From the NCBI GenBank assembly GCA_944326485.1, contig CALVED010000002.1, positions 124,001 through 188,000 of the forward strand: a DNA stretch of 64,000 bases, written 5' to 3'. The notes under the pieces were generated by a model, which was given only the letters and a program-made list of their open reading frames with translations, ran no database searches and was not told the origin of the DNA. The stretch comes from Candidatus Gastranaerophilales bacterium. Its GTDB lineage: Bacteria > Cyanobacteriota > Vampirovibrionia > Gastranaerophilales > Gastranaerophilaceae. How positions within the stretch are numbered: the first letter of the stretch is position 1; each line of letters starts with the position of its first letter. Positions 27,168-34,528 of this stretch are shown here, one piece after another. Position numbers and translations under genes: made by a program.

Positions 27168-27491
27168 TTATGTCATAATATTTGTTTGTTTATCAAGCCA
27201 ATTAAGATAGTCTTTATTACCTTTTATTATTGGAATACATAATATTTCAGGAATTTCATATTTATGTACTTTTTTTATTTCATTTTCTATTTCTTCAAAA
27301 TGGTGTTCTTTTGATTTCATTAGAATAATAGATTCTTCATCTTGATTGAATTTTCCCTCCCATTCATATAAAGAAGTAATAGAAGGAATGATATTTGCAC
27401 AAGCTATAAGTTTTTTTTCTAAAAGATGTTTTGCAATATTAATAGAGTCTTCCTTTGAAGCTGTTGTGCATTTTACTATGCAATATGTCAT
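27168..27491 (-). CDS. cutA: CutA-family protein
   Basis: 107 aa, the standard length of the trimeric CutA1 ferredoxin-like fold. Signatures: IVKCTTASKEDSINIAKHLLEKKLIACANIIPSITSLYEWEGKF and HKYEIPEILCIPI. Historically linked to divalent cation tolerance, but the true function is unsettled. It follows the FAD oxidoreductase gene by 18 bp. Confidence 0.93.
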   Translation of the reverse strand: MTYCIVKCTTASKEDSINIAKHLLEKKLIACANIIPSITSLYEWEGKFNQDEESIILMKSKEHHFEEIENEIKKVHKYEIPEILCIPIIKGNKDYLNWLDKQTNIMT

Positions 27492-27509
27492 AAGCTAAGA
27501 TCTCCTAGG

Positions 27510-28901
27510 TTAGAAAATTTTACCGGGGTTAAGGATATTTTTGGGATCAAAAAGTTCCTTTATCTGCTTCATATAGTTAAGATTTTCTTTATCTAATGCT
27601 TTTTCGATGAAATAAGATTTTTCGCAGCCAATGCCGTGTTCACCTGATAATCTGCCATTAAGTGAAAGCGCAAGTTCGAATAATTCTGCCTTTGCTTTGA
27701 TAAAATTATTATATTCTTTCTCATTTCTTAAATCTAAAGCAATATTAGGATGAATATTTCCATCACCAATATGTCCCATAATACAAGTCTTTAGTTCATA
27801 TTTATTACAGATTTCCCATATTCCTTTTACTAGTTTTACAATATTTTCGCGAGGAACAACAACATCTTCTGTAACAACATTTGGTGCTAATTTTGCAGTT
27901 GCACCAAAAGAAGATCTTCTTGATATCCAAATTTTATCTTCTTCTTCTTTTGTTTTTGCGGTTTGAATGTATGCCGAATTATTTTTCTTGCATATTTCAA
28001 TTATTTGTTCGTATTGCTTATCTAAATTTTCTTTAAAACCGTCAATTTCAATTAAAAGGGCAGCTTCTTTATCTGTTAATAGTCCTGAAGGATAAAAACT
28101 TTCAATAGTCTTTAGAGTGTTCTTATCCATTAAATCAATAACAGATGGAGTAATTAAATTTGAAATTATATCGTTAACTGTTGTAGAAGTATTTTCTAAA
28201 TTGTCAAAGTAAGCAAGCATTATTCTTTTTGCTTCTGGTTTGGGTATTAACCTTATTGTAGCTTGCGTAACTATACCTAAAGTTCCTTCAGAACCTACAA
28301 ATAATTGTGTCATATTGTATCCGGTTACATCTTTTGAACAGGAAGAACCGGTGTGCATAATTCTTCCATCTGAAGTTACAACTTCAAGATCAATGACATA
28401 ATCTTTTGTAGAACCGTATTTGAAAGTATGTGGTCCTCCGGATGAAAGACCTATACTTCCGCCTATCATTGAAACTTTTAAATTGGAGGGGTCTGGCGGA
28501 TAAAATAAATCAAACTTTTCTACTGCTTTTTTTAAGTCTTCAATTACTACGCCGGGCTCTACTTTGCAAATAAGATTGTCTTTGTTTATCTCTATAATTT
28601 TATTCATCCTCGAAAAATCAAGTATAATACCGCCTTTTTTGGGTAAACAAGCACCACATACACTCGTTCCTGCAGCTCTTGCAACAACTGCAATTGAGTT
28701 TTCGTAAGCGTATTCCATTATTTTACTTACTTGTTTTGTTTGTGTCGGAAATGCTATTATATCCGCTTTTTCATTAGGATTAGTTATATTTGTTGAATCA
28801 GTAGAATATGCATATATTGCATCTTCCGAATATAATATATTTTCTTCGCCTAAAATATTTCTAATAGTCTTAATTAAATTCTTTTTATAAATCTCTTCCA
28901 T
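27510..28901 (-). CDS. FAD-linked oxidoreductase, GlcD/D-lactate dehydrogenase type
   Basis: 463 aa. N-terminal FAD_binding_4 domain (PTQTKQVSKIMEYAYENSIAVVARAAGTSVCGACLPKKGGIILD and SGGPHTFKYGSTKDYV, GSEGTLGIVTQATIRLIPKP); C-terminal FAD-oxidase domain with IMGHIGDGNIHPNIA and GRLSGEHGIGCEK. It oxidises a 2-hydroxyacid such as glycolate or D-lactate. No GlcE or GlcF partner is adjacent. In anaerobes similar proteins work with electron-transfer flavoproteins, also not seen here. Start set by GAGGAATAT before the ATG. Confidence 0.88.
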   Translation of the reverse strand: MEEIYKKNLIKTIRNILGEENILYSEDAIYAYSTDSTNITNPNEKADIIAFPTQTKQVSKIMEYAYENSIAVVARAAGTSVCGACLPKKGGIILDFSRMNKIIEINKDNLICKVEPGVVIEDLKKAVEKFDLFYPPDPSNLKVSMIGGSIGLSSGGPHTFKYGSTKDYVIDLEVVTSDGRIMHTGSSCSKDVTGYNMTQLFVGSEGTLGIVTQATIRLIPKPEAKRIMLAYFDNLENTSTTVNDIISNLITPSVIDLMDKNTLKTIESFYPSGLLTDKEAALLIEIDGFKENLDKQYEQIIEICKKNNSAYIQTAKTKEEEDKIWISRRSSFGATAKLAPNVVTEDVVVPRENIVKLVKGIWEICNKYELKTCIMGHIGDGNIHPNIALDLRNEKEYNNFIKAKAELFELALSLNGRLSGEHGIGCEKSYFIEKALDKENLNYMKQIKELFDPKNILNPGKIF

Positions 28902-29053
28902 ATATTCCTCTTCTAAAATTATAGAATAAAACTATTTATTATAACAATATTTTATTCTTAATTTGAAGTTATAATAATCTCTTTAATTGTATATTTTAAC
29001 CGAAATATTACTAATGAACTTTATTTATAAAAATAGTTAAATATAGAAGGTGA

Positions 29054-29764
29054 TTGAAAATTGGTAATGAAATGCTGAAACATATAAAAACAATCTCTGT
29101 TTTCTTTATATTTGTTGCCTGCTTAATTAGTGGAATATTTATAAACGAAAGAGTATATTCAAAAGATATAGATTATAATGGCGAAGAATTCATAAATGTC
29201 ACAGTTTATGAGAAAATAAATCCTGCTATAGTCTTGGTAGAAGCTCAAATGATAGACGGCTTATCAAGCGGATCGGGGTGTATTATAAATAAGAGTGGAA
29301 TAATTTTAACAAGTTCTCATGTTGTTAATAATTCTTCTTATATAGAAGTAACAACATCAAAAGGTGAAACTTATAAAGCAGAAATCGTAAATATAGATTC
29401 TAAAAAAGGAGATCTGGCTTTATTAAAAATAAATCCTAAAAAAGCTTTACCTACAATAAAACTTGGTGATTCTTCCATGGTAAAGGTTGGTCAAAAAGTA
29501 TTGGCTATAGGTAATCCCTTTGGTTTTAATGGAACACTTACAACCGGAATTGTCTCAAGAATAGATTATGAAAGAAATAAAATTCAAACTGATGCTGCAA
29601 TAAATCCAGGTTCATCAGGCGGACCTATTCTAAATGCAAAAGGAGAAGTAATTGGTATAAGTCAATCTATTTTTAATCCGGATAACAATAAATCAAATAT
29701 AGGTATAGGTTTTGCTGTTCCTGCTAATGAAGTTAAAGAATTAGTAAGTGCATATATTAACTAA
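29054..29764 (+). CDS. Trypsin-like serine protease (HtrA/Deg family, no PDZ domain)
   Basis: 236 aa. An N-terminal hydrophobic segment (FFIFVACLISGIFI) acts as signal or anchor, then a chymotrypsin-fold protease with catalytic His in LTSSHVV, Asp in KKGDLALLKI and Ser in AAINPGSSGGPILN. It ends right after the protease domain, so it lacks the PDZ domains of DegP/DegS. Periplasmic protein quality control is the likely role. The TTG at 29054 sits too close to AAGGTG, while ATG 29072 is rather far from it, so the start is uncertain. Confidence 0.87.
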   Translation: MKIGNEMLKHIKTISVFFIFVACLISGIFINERVYSKDIDYNGEEFINVTVYEKINPAIVLVEAQMIDGLSSGSGCIINKSGIILTSSHVVNNSSYIEVTTSKGETYKAEIVNIDSKKGDLALLKINPKKALPTIKLGDSSMVKVGQKVLAIGNPFGFNGTLTTGIVSRIDYERNKIQTDAAINPGSSGGPILNAKGEVIGISQSIFNPDNNKSNIGIGFAVPANEVKELVSAYIN

Positions 29765-29791
29765 TAAAACACCATTAAGGTGTTTTATTAG
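29761..29791. terminator. Bidirectional terminator
   Basis: Perfect 13-bp stem ctaataaaacacc (29761-29773) with ggtgttttattag (29779-29791). It overlaps the protease stop codon on the plus strand and the stop codon of the 57-aa gene on the minus strand. Confidence 0.85.
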
Positions 29792-29948
29792 TTTGTTTTT
29801 CTTTTATATCAAGAACCGCATTATGTGCAAGTAAATATACCCCGCAAGTCTTATAGTTTTTCATATACCAGGCACAATTTTCTTGGGCACATACAACTTG
29901 AATTTCATTTCCTGCACTCATTAAAGGGCAAATAGGTATTTTACTCAC
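29775..29948 (-). CDS. 57-aa four-cysteine small protein
   Basis: Read directly from the minus strand: GTG at 29946-29948, TAA at 29775-29777, 57 residues, beginning MSKIPICPLMSAGNEIQ. Cysteines are at 7, 20, 25 and 35 (CP, VCAQENC, KTCG), with a central CAWY and a basic end. An AAGGAG ribosome binding site precedes the GTG, and the gene starts 11 bp after the stop of the NfnA-like gene, so it is the last gene of that operon. Four regularly spaced cysteines suggest binding of zinc or an Fe-S cluster. I do not recognise a characterised family; a redox accessory role is inferred from context only. Confidence 0.75.
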   Translation of the reverse strand: MSKIPICPLMSAGNEIQVVCAQENCAWYMKNYKTCGVYLLAHNAVLDIKEKQTNKTP

Positions 29949-29959
29949 AAATTTTCTCC

Positions 29960-30811
29960 TTATTTTGCAGCAATTGCATCAGCTTTTTTTAGTAGATTGC
30001 AATTTTCGCTTCTTCTACGTTCTTCATCTTTATATATTTTTGTTCTGTTAATAACTTCATCAAAGTCAATTTTATGTGCATCAAAGTCTGGTCCGTCTAT
30101 GCAAGCAAATTTAACTTCACCGCCTACTGTAACTCTGCAAGCACCACACATACCTGTTCCGTCAATCATAATAGGATTCATACTTGCTTCTGTTTTTATT
30201 TGTTTATCTTTAGTTAAGTTAGCAACTGCTCTCATCATAGGCATAGGTCCAACGGCAATAACATAATCAACTTTTTCTTTATCCATAATTTCTGCTAAAA
30301 CTTCTGTTACGAAACCTTTATGGCCTAAAGAGCCGTCATCTGTAGCTATATGAAGTTCTTCACATGCTTTTGCCATTTTATCTTGCCAGAAAAGTAAATC
30401 TTTATTTCTTGCACCCATAATCATGTGTACTTTATTACCTGCATCATGGAATGCTTTTGATATTAAATAACAAGGAGCAGCCCCATATCCGCCAGCAACA
30501 CATACTACTGTGCCATATTTTTCTATGTCGGTAGGTTTTCCTAATGGTCCAACTACATCTATAATTTCATCACCAATTTCTAATTGTGCAAGTTTTTTTG
30601 TTGAATAACCTACAGCCATAAATACAACGGTAAGAATACCTTTTTCCCTATCAACGTCTGCAATTGTTATAGGAACTCTTTCTCCATTATCTTCAACTCT
30701 AAATATAATGAATTGACCGGCTTTGGCATTTCTTGTAACAAATGGTGCTTCTATTTTTAACTCATATTGATTTGGACATAATTCTATTTTATCTAAGATT
30801 TTATAACCCAC
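29960..30811 (-). CDS. Sulfide dehydrogenase/NfnA-like FAD-NAD(P)-binding subunit with [2Fe-2S] cluster
   Basis: 283 aa. Ferredoxin-NADP-reductase-like FAD domain (KAGQFIIFRV, RVPITIAD), NAD-binding domain (VVCVAGGYGAAPCYLISKAF, VHMIMGARNKDLLFW) and a C-terminal Cys cluster in DGTGMCGACRVTVGGEVKFACIDGPDFDAHKIDF, typical of NfnA/SudB. NfnAB couples ferredoxin and NADH oxidation to NADP reduction (electron bifurcation). The GltA/NfnB large subunit is not in the window, so it may lie elsewhere or this may serve another partner. GTG start after AAGGAGG. Confidence 0.88.
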   Translation of the reverse strand: MGYKILDKIELCPNQYELKIEAPFVTRNAKAGQFIIFRVEDNGERVPITIADVDREKGILTVVFMAVGYSTKKLAQLEIGDEIIDVVGPLGKPTDIEKYGTVVCVAGGYGAAPCYLISKAFHDAGNKVHMIMGARNKDLLFWQDKMAKACEELHIATDDGSLGHKGFVTEVLAEIMDKEKVDYVIAVGPMPMMRAVANLTKDKQIKTEASMNPIMIDGTGMCGACRVTVGGEVKFACIDGPDFDAHKIDFDEVINRTKIYKDEERRRSENCNLLKKADAIAAK

Positions 30812-30856
30812 TCTTTGGCCTCCTTTTTGTTTATAAAAAAATTATAGCATAAAATA

Positions 30857-30876
30857 AAGACCGCAAATGCGGTCTT
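30857..30876 (-). terminator. Rho-independent terminator
   Basis: Perfect 9-bp stem aagaccgca (30857-30865) with tgcggtctt (30868-30876); on the minus strand it is followed by TATTTTA. It ends the small gene at 30917-31294. Confidence 0.8.
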
Positions 30877-30916
30877 GGTAAAAATAACAAACAATAATTT
30901 GGTTTAGGATTGCGAT

Positions 30917-31294
30917 TTATGAATAACTTGCATTGATGTATGCGAGAGCTATATTTCCTGCAGCTTCTTGTGATAAATCAGGAAATTCGTTCATAGCTAT
31001 TTCACTTGCTTCATTATAATCTGCTTCAAAAGTGGCCATAAAATCTTTTATTCTTTGTGTTTGTTCTTCATTTACATATTTAGATACGTCTAATGTCTTT
31101 TTTGTTTTAGTTGGCAAAATATCTGTATTTTGTGCAGCCATAAAACCTAAAACTTCTTTTGAATCAATAGATTTTTTCCCTTCATTAGCTGTTTTTTGGG
31201 CATTTTCACTATTTTTTGTTAAATCTTCTTTTTCTTCATTCTTGAAATATTGATTAGATGACACTCCGAATCTAATTGGATTAATATTAGTCAT
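30917..31294 (-). CDS. Small protein of unknown function with N-terminal NINPIRFG motif
   Basis: 125 aa, no signal peptide or membrane helix. It begins MTNINPIRFG, followed by a low-complexity Lys/Glu/Asn stretch (about 20-50) and a helical C-terminal half (TLDVSKYVNEEQTQRIKDFMATFEADYNEASEIAMNEFPDLSQEAAGNIALAYI). The N-terminal NINP..FG pattern recurs in the GH77-like protein at 61387. A GGAGGCAAAGAA ribosome binding site and a dedicated terminator show a monocistronic, probably well-expressed gene. Function unknown. Confidence 0.75.
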   Translation of the reverse strand: MTNINPIRFGVSSNQYFKNEEKEDLTKNSENAQKTANEGKKSIDSKEVLGFMAAQNTDILPTKTKKTLDVSKYVNEEQTQRIKDFMATFEADYNEASEIAMNEFPDLSQEAAGNIALAYINASYS

Positions 31295-31402
31295 TTCTTT
31301 GCCTCCTTATTGTTTGTTACAAAGATATAATCGACATATTTTTAATGAACTTTAGTTTATTTTTCTATTTTTTTTATTTTATCTTAATATTTGTTTACAA
31401 TA

Positions 31403-33802
31403 TTAGTGTATATTACTATTTTTTATAAATTTTTTGTTTTTAGGTGAGAAACAATAACTATCTATAGAATCTTTATTTAATACAATTTTTATTGCATTAT
31501 GATAGTCGGTTCTATAGAAGAATTTATTATTTGTTTGAAGTAAATCAATAATTTTATTATCAGGGTGATTATAATTATTTTTTCCTGTAGAAATAATTAC
31601 TAATTTAGTGTTTTTAATCATTTCTTCATTTAAGGAGTTTTTCGCTCCGTGGTGCCCTGCTTTTAAAATGGTAATATTATTCTTATATTTATCGGGCAAA
31701 TAATAGAATGATGTTATATCTCCATCACCCATGAATAAAGAGTTTTGATTAAAATATTTTAAATTTGTAATAAGTGATTTTTGATTTGAATTTTTAATTA
31801 AATCGCCGGAAGGTTTTATTAAAGATATTTCAAAATTTTCTTCTTTATAAATCAGAGTTTCTTTTTCAATGAAAATAGGTTTTATATTTGTATTTTCAAG
31901 ATAGTTAAAAATTTTAGATGATAAATATGTATTTTCGTAATTATTAGTAATAAATATTCTATTAATATGAAGATTCTCAAGTAAGTCAATAGTACCGCCT
32001 GCATGGTCAGCATCAAAGTGAGTCAGAATAAAAGAATCGATAGACTTTATACCTTTATCTTTAAGATATTTGATAATAATATTTTGAGCTTGAGAAGACC
32101 CTGATTTATATGGTATTTTACCACTATCAATTATAAAATATTTTTCTTTTGGTGATTTTATTAAAATGGCATCTGCATTATCAACACTAAAGAATATAAT
32201 TTCAGGTTTATTGTTTTTTATAGGTATAAAAGTAAATGCAAATATAACAATTAAAATTGATATAATATAATAAAATTTCTTAGACAAAGTTTTAATATTA
32301 TTATCTTTCTTAATATTAGATTTTAAGATGTAAATTATAAAAATAATTACCGTAAAATATAAAACTATTTGTATAATTGCTGGTTTTTTAAGATAAATAA
32401 TTGAAAAAGGAAGAGAAGAGAATAATTCTGCAATTTTTACGATGTATATTAACATTGGATTTAGCAAAATATCTGCAAAATAGCAAATTTTTTGTGTGAA
32501 TATCGGTATAATTGCAAGAATAGAACTTATAAAACCAACAAAAGAAACAATACTTAAAACCGGAATAATTGCAATATTTGCAAGAACAGAATAAATAGTA
32601 AAAGTATTAAAATAATAAAGTTGAAGAGGAGATGCGAATAATTGTGCAATTATAGGAATTAAAATGCAGCCCAAAGTATAATTTAAGGGTTTAAATTTAA
32701 AATTAAAAGTAAGCAGTGAAGATGTAAAAATAAGTGCAAATGTTACTATAAAAGACAGTTGAAAACCAATATCAAAAATCATTAAAGGGGAATAAGCAAG
32801 CATTATAAACGCAACTAAGAATAATAAAGACATAGTAGGAGTTTTTCTATCAATTAATTTTCCTATTAATATTAAGTTCAACATTAATGCCGCTCTTATA
32901 ATTGGAGGTCCAAATCCAGTCATACATGTGTAAAACAAGATAAGTAGAATACCTGAAACAATAGAAAATTTATAATTTAGCCTTAAATTTTTTGCAAAGA
33001 AAAACCAAATACCGAAAATTAATGTAACATTCATACCTGATGCGGCAAGAATATGGAAAATGCCGGAATTAATAAATGATTTTTTAGTATCATTATCAGG
33101 GCTAATGGCATCATCGCCAAAAATAATACCACCAAGAATTTCCAGCATAGGTGATTTTATATTTTCTGCGTGAACTTTTAATATTTTATTTCTTGTATCA
33201 TTAAGTTTTCTGAGAATTTTGCCTGAAACATCTTGAGCACCGGATAATATTTCCCAATTTCCATTTACATATAATAAAGAAAAAGTATTTTTGAATTGAA
33301 GATATCTGGCATAATCAAACTGAGAAGGATTTTTTGCATAATTTGGTTGTTTAAGATTTCCGTTTAATTTTAATGTATCTCCTAATTTAATATTTTGAAA
33401 TTTGTCTTTTGAATCATAAATTGTTACTAAAGTTTTTGCATTAATATTTTCTAGTTTAGTATTATTTGTTTCTAAAGAATTTACTTTTGCATAAAATTTT
33501 GTTTTATCTTTATCTGCATTTGTCGGAATAGTTATAACTTTTGCAGTTATTATTACATTATTATCAGTATATGAGCTTAAATCATCAAAAAATTTTATAT
33601 GAAAATTAGAATTTAAAATACCTAAAATAAAAATAAAACATAGTATGATTGAGAATCTTGTAGAAATTTGGTTTTTATAATTCAAAATAAAAACAGTTGA
33701 AAATAAAGCTAAAGAAAAAAGTAATATATGTTCTGAGAAAAATGTAATTATTCCTAACATATAAAAACAAGAAAATAATATTATTTTAACTTGTTTATTC
33801 AT
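31403..33802 (-). CDS. comEC: ComEC/Rec2-family DNA uptake channel protein
   Basis: 799 aa. N-terminal membrane segments, a periplasmic DUF4131-like OB region (about 75-190), the Competence domain with many helices (about 215-490, including HILAASGMNVTLIFGI), and a C-terminal metallo-beta-lactamase-like domain with LTHFDADHAGGTIDLL, LKAGHHGAKNS and ISTGKNNYNHPD. ComEC forms the inner-membrane channel for incoming single-stranded DNA. All three domains are intact, suggesting competence, though no other com genes are in the window. Confidence 0.92.
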   Translation of the reverse strand: MNKQVKIILFSCFYMLGIITFFSEHILLFSLALFSTVFILNYKNQISTRFSIILCFIFILGILNSNFHIKFFDDLSSYTDNNVIITAKVITIPTNADKDKTKFYAKVNSLETNNTKLENINAKTLVTIYDSKDKFQNIKLGDTLKLNGNLKQPNYAKNPSQFDYARYLQFKNTFSLLYVNGNWEILSGAQDVSGKILRKLNDTRNKILKVHAENIKSPMLEILGGIIFGDDAISPDNDTKKSFINSGIFHILAASGMNVTLIFGIWFFFAKNLRLNYKFSIVSGILLILFYTCMTGFGPPIIRAALMLNLILIGKLIDRKTPTMSLLFLVAFIMLAYSPLMIFDIGFQLSFIVTFALIFTSSLLTFNFKFKPLNYTLGCILIPIIAQLFASPLQLYYFNTFTIYSVLANIAIIPVLSIVSFVGFISSILAIIPIFTQKICYFADILLNPMLIYIVKIAELFSSLPFSIIYLKKPAIIQIVLYFTVIIFIIYILKSNIKKDNNIKTLSKKFYYIISILIVIFAFTFIPIKNNKPEIIFFSVDNADAILIKSPKEKYFIIDSGKIPYKSGSSQAQNIIIKYLKDKGIKSIDSFILTHFDADHAGGTIDLLENLHINRIFITNNYENTYLSSKIFNYLENTNIKPIFIEKETLIYKEENFEISLIKPSGDLIKNSNQKSLITNLKYFNQNSLFMGDGDITSFYYLPDKYKNNITILKAGHHGAKNSLNEEMIKNTKLVIISTGKNNYNHPDNKIIDLLQTNNKFFYRTDYHNAIKIVLNKDSIDSYCFSPKNKKFIKNSNIH

Positions 33803-33821
33803 TAAACATATCCCTTTAAAA

Positions 33822-33843
33822 AAGGACTCTATATAGAGTCCTT
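33822..33843 (-). terminator. Rho-independent terminator
   Basis: Perfect 22-bp palindrome aaggactctatatagagtcctt; on the minus strand a T run (A's at 33815-33821) follows. It ends the exported coiled-coil gene and separates it from comEC. Confidence 0.85.
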
Positions 33844-33849
33844 ATATAT

Positions 33850-34302
33850 TTATATCATAGTTTTTCTTATATTTTCTTTAGAACGTTCAATTGCTTTAAT
33901 TCTTTTTTCAATTGTTTTAATTTGATTACCTAAAACTCTTCTTTGTTCTTTTATTAATTGATACTGAGTATCTACTTCTTGATATTTTGCTTTATATTCT
34001 AGCAATTCATTTCTTATATTTACCTGAGCACTGTCAAGTTCAAATAAAGCATTGTTGAAATTTCCGTTTTGACTGGAAATTGCATCTTGAGAAATATTAG
34101 AGCTTGCTTTAATGTCATTACTTATACTAGTATTTGAAGGTAATTTTGCAGCAGAATTTGTTACAACATTTGTATTTGTTTTTGAAACAGGTATTTCTTC
34201 AACAGTAGAATATTCTGTAGGGTCAAAAACCATTCCGTTAGCAAAAACACTGCCTGAACATAAAAATATAGCAACTGCTAAAATTAAAATATTCTTTTTC
34301 AT
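33850..34302 (-). CDS. Exported coiled-coil protein of unknown function
   Basis: 150 aa. Clear Sec signal peptide (MKKNILILAVAIFLCSGSVFA, cleavage after AFA-like VFA), a Ser/Asn/Thr-rich linker (about 40-85), then a long charged heptad-like helix (about 88-148, ELDSAQVNIRNELLEYKAKYQEVDTQYQLIKEQRRVLGNQIKTIEKRIKAIERSKENIRK). It is probably a periplasmic coiled-coil. It is not recognisable as Skp/OmpH, though size and layout are similar. Confidence 0.7.
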   Translation of the reverse strand: MKKNILILAVAIFLCSGSVFANGMVFDPTEYSTVEEIPVSKTNTNVVTNSAAKLPSNTSISNDIKASSNISQDAISSQNGNFNNALFELDSAQVNIRNELLEYKAKYQEVDTQYQLIKEQRRVLGNQIKTIEKRIKAIERSKENIRKTMI

Positions 34303-34408
34303 TATTCTCTCCAGATTTTATATTTATATATATTAAATCATTATTTTATATTGTATTGCAATATTTTTTAAATTGAATAATTTATTTGTAGGATTTAAAA
34401 TAAAAAAA

Positions 34409-34528
34409 GTCCGAGAAAAATTCACGATAAGCTGAAAGTGTGAGTGAATTTTTTGAGTGGCGTTTTTAAAAGGTGAGTACTTTGTTAACGAGGATGACTC
34501 GGTAATAAAGTGCGATACTAGATTAAAT
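34409..34528 (+). repeat. Dispersed structured repeat, copy A (immediately upstream of mfd)
   Basis: Starts gtccgag and ends cgatactagattaaat. Hairpin 1: aaaaattcac (34416-34425) with gtgaattttt (34444-34453). Hairpin 2: actttgtta (34479-34487) with taataaagt (34503-34511), containing one G-U pair where copy B has G-C. About 95% identical by eye to copy B. The mfd ATG follows at once. Confidence 0.9.
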
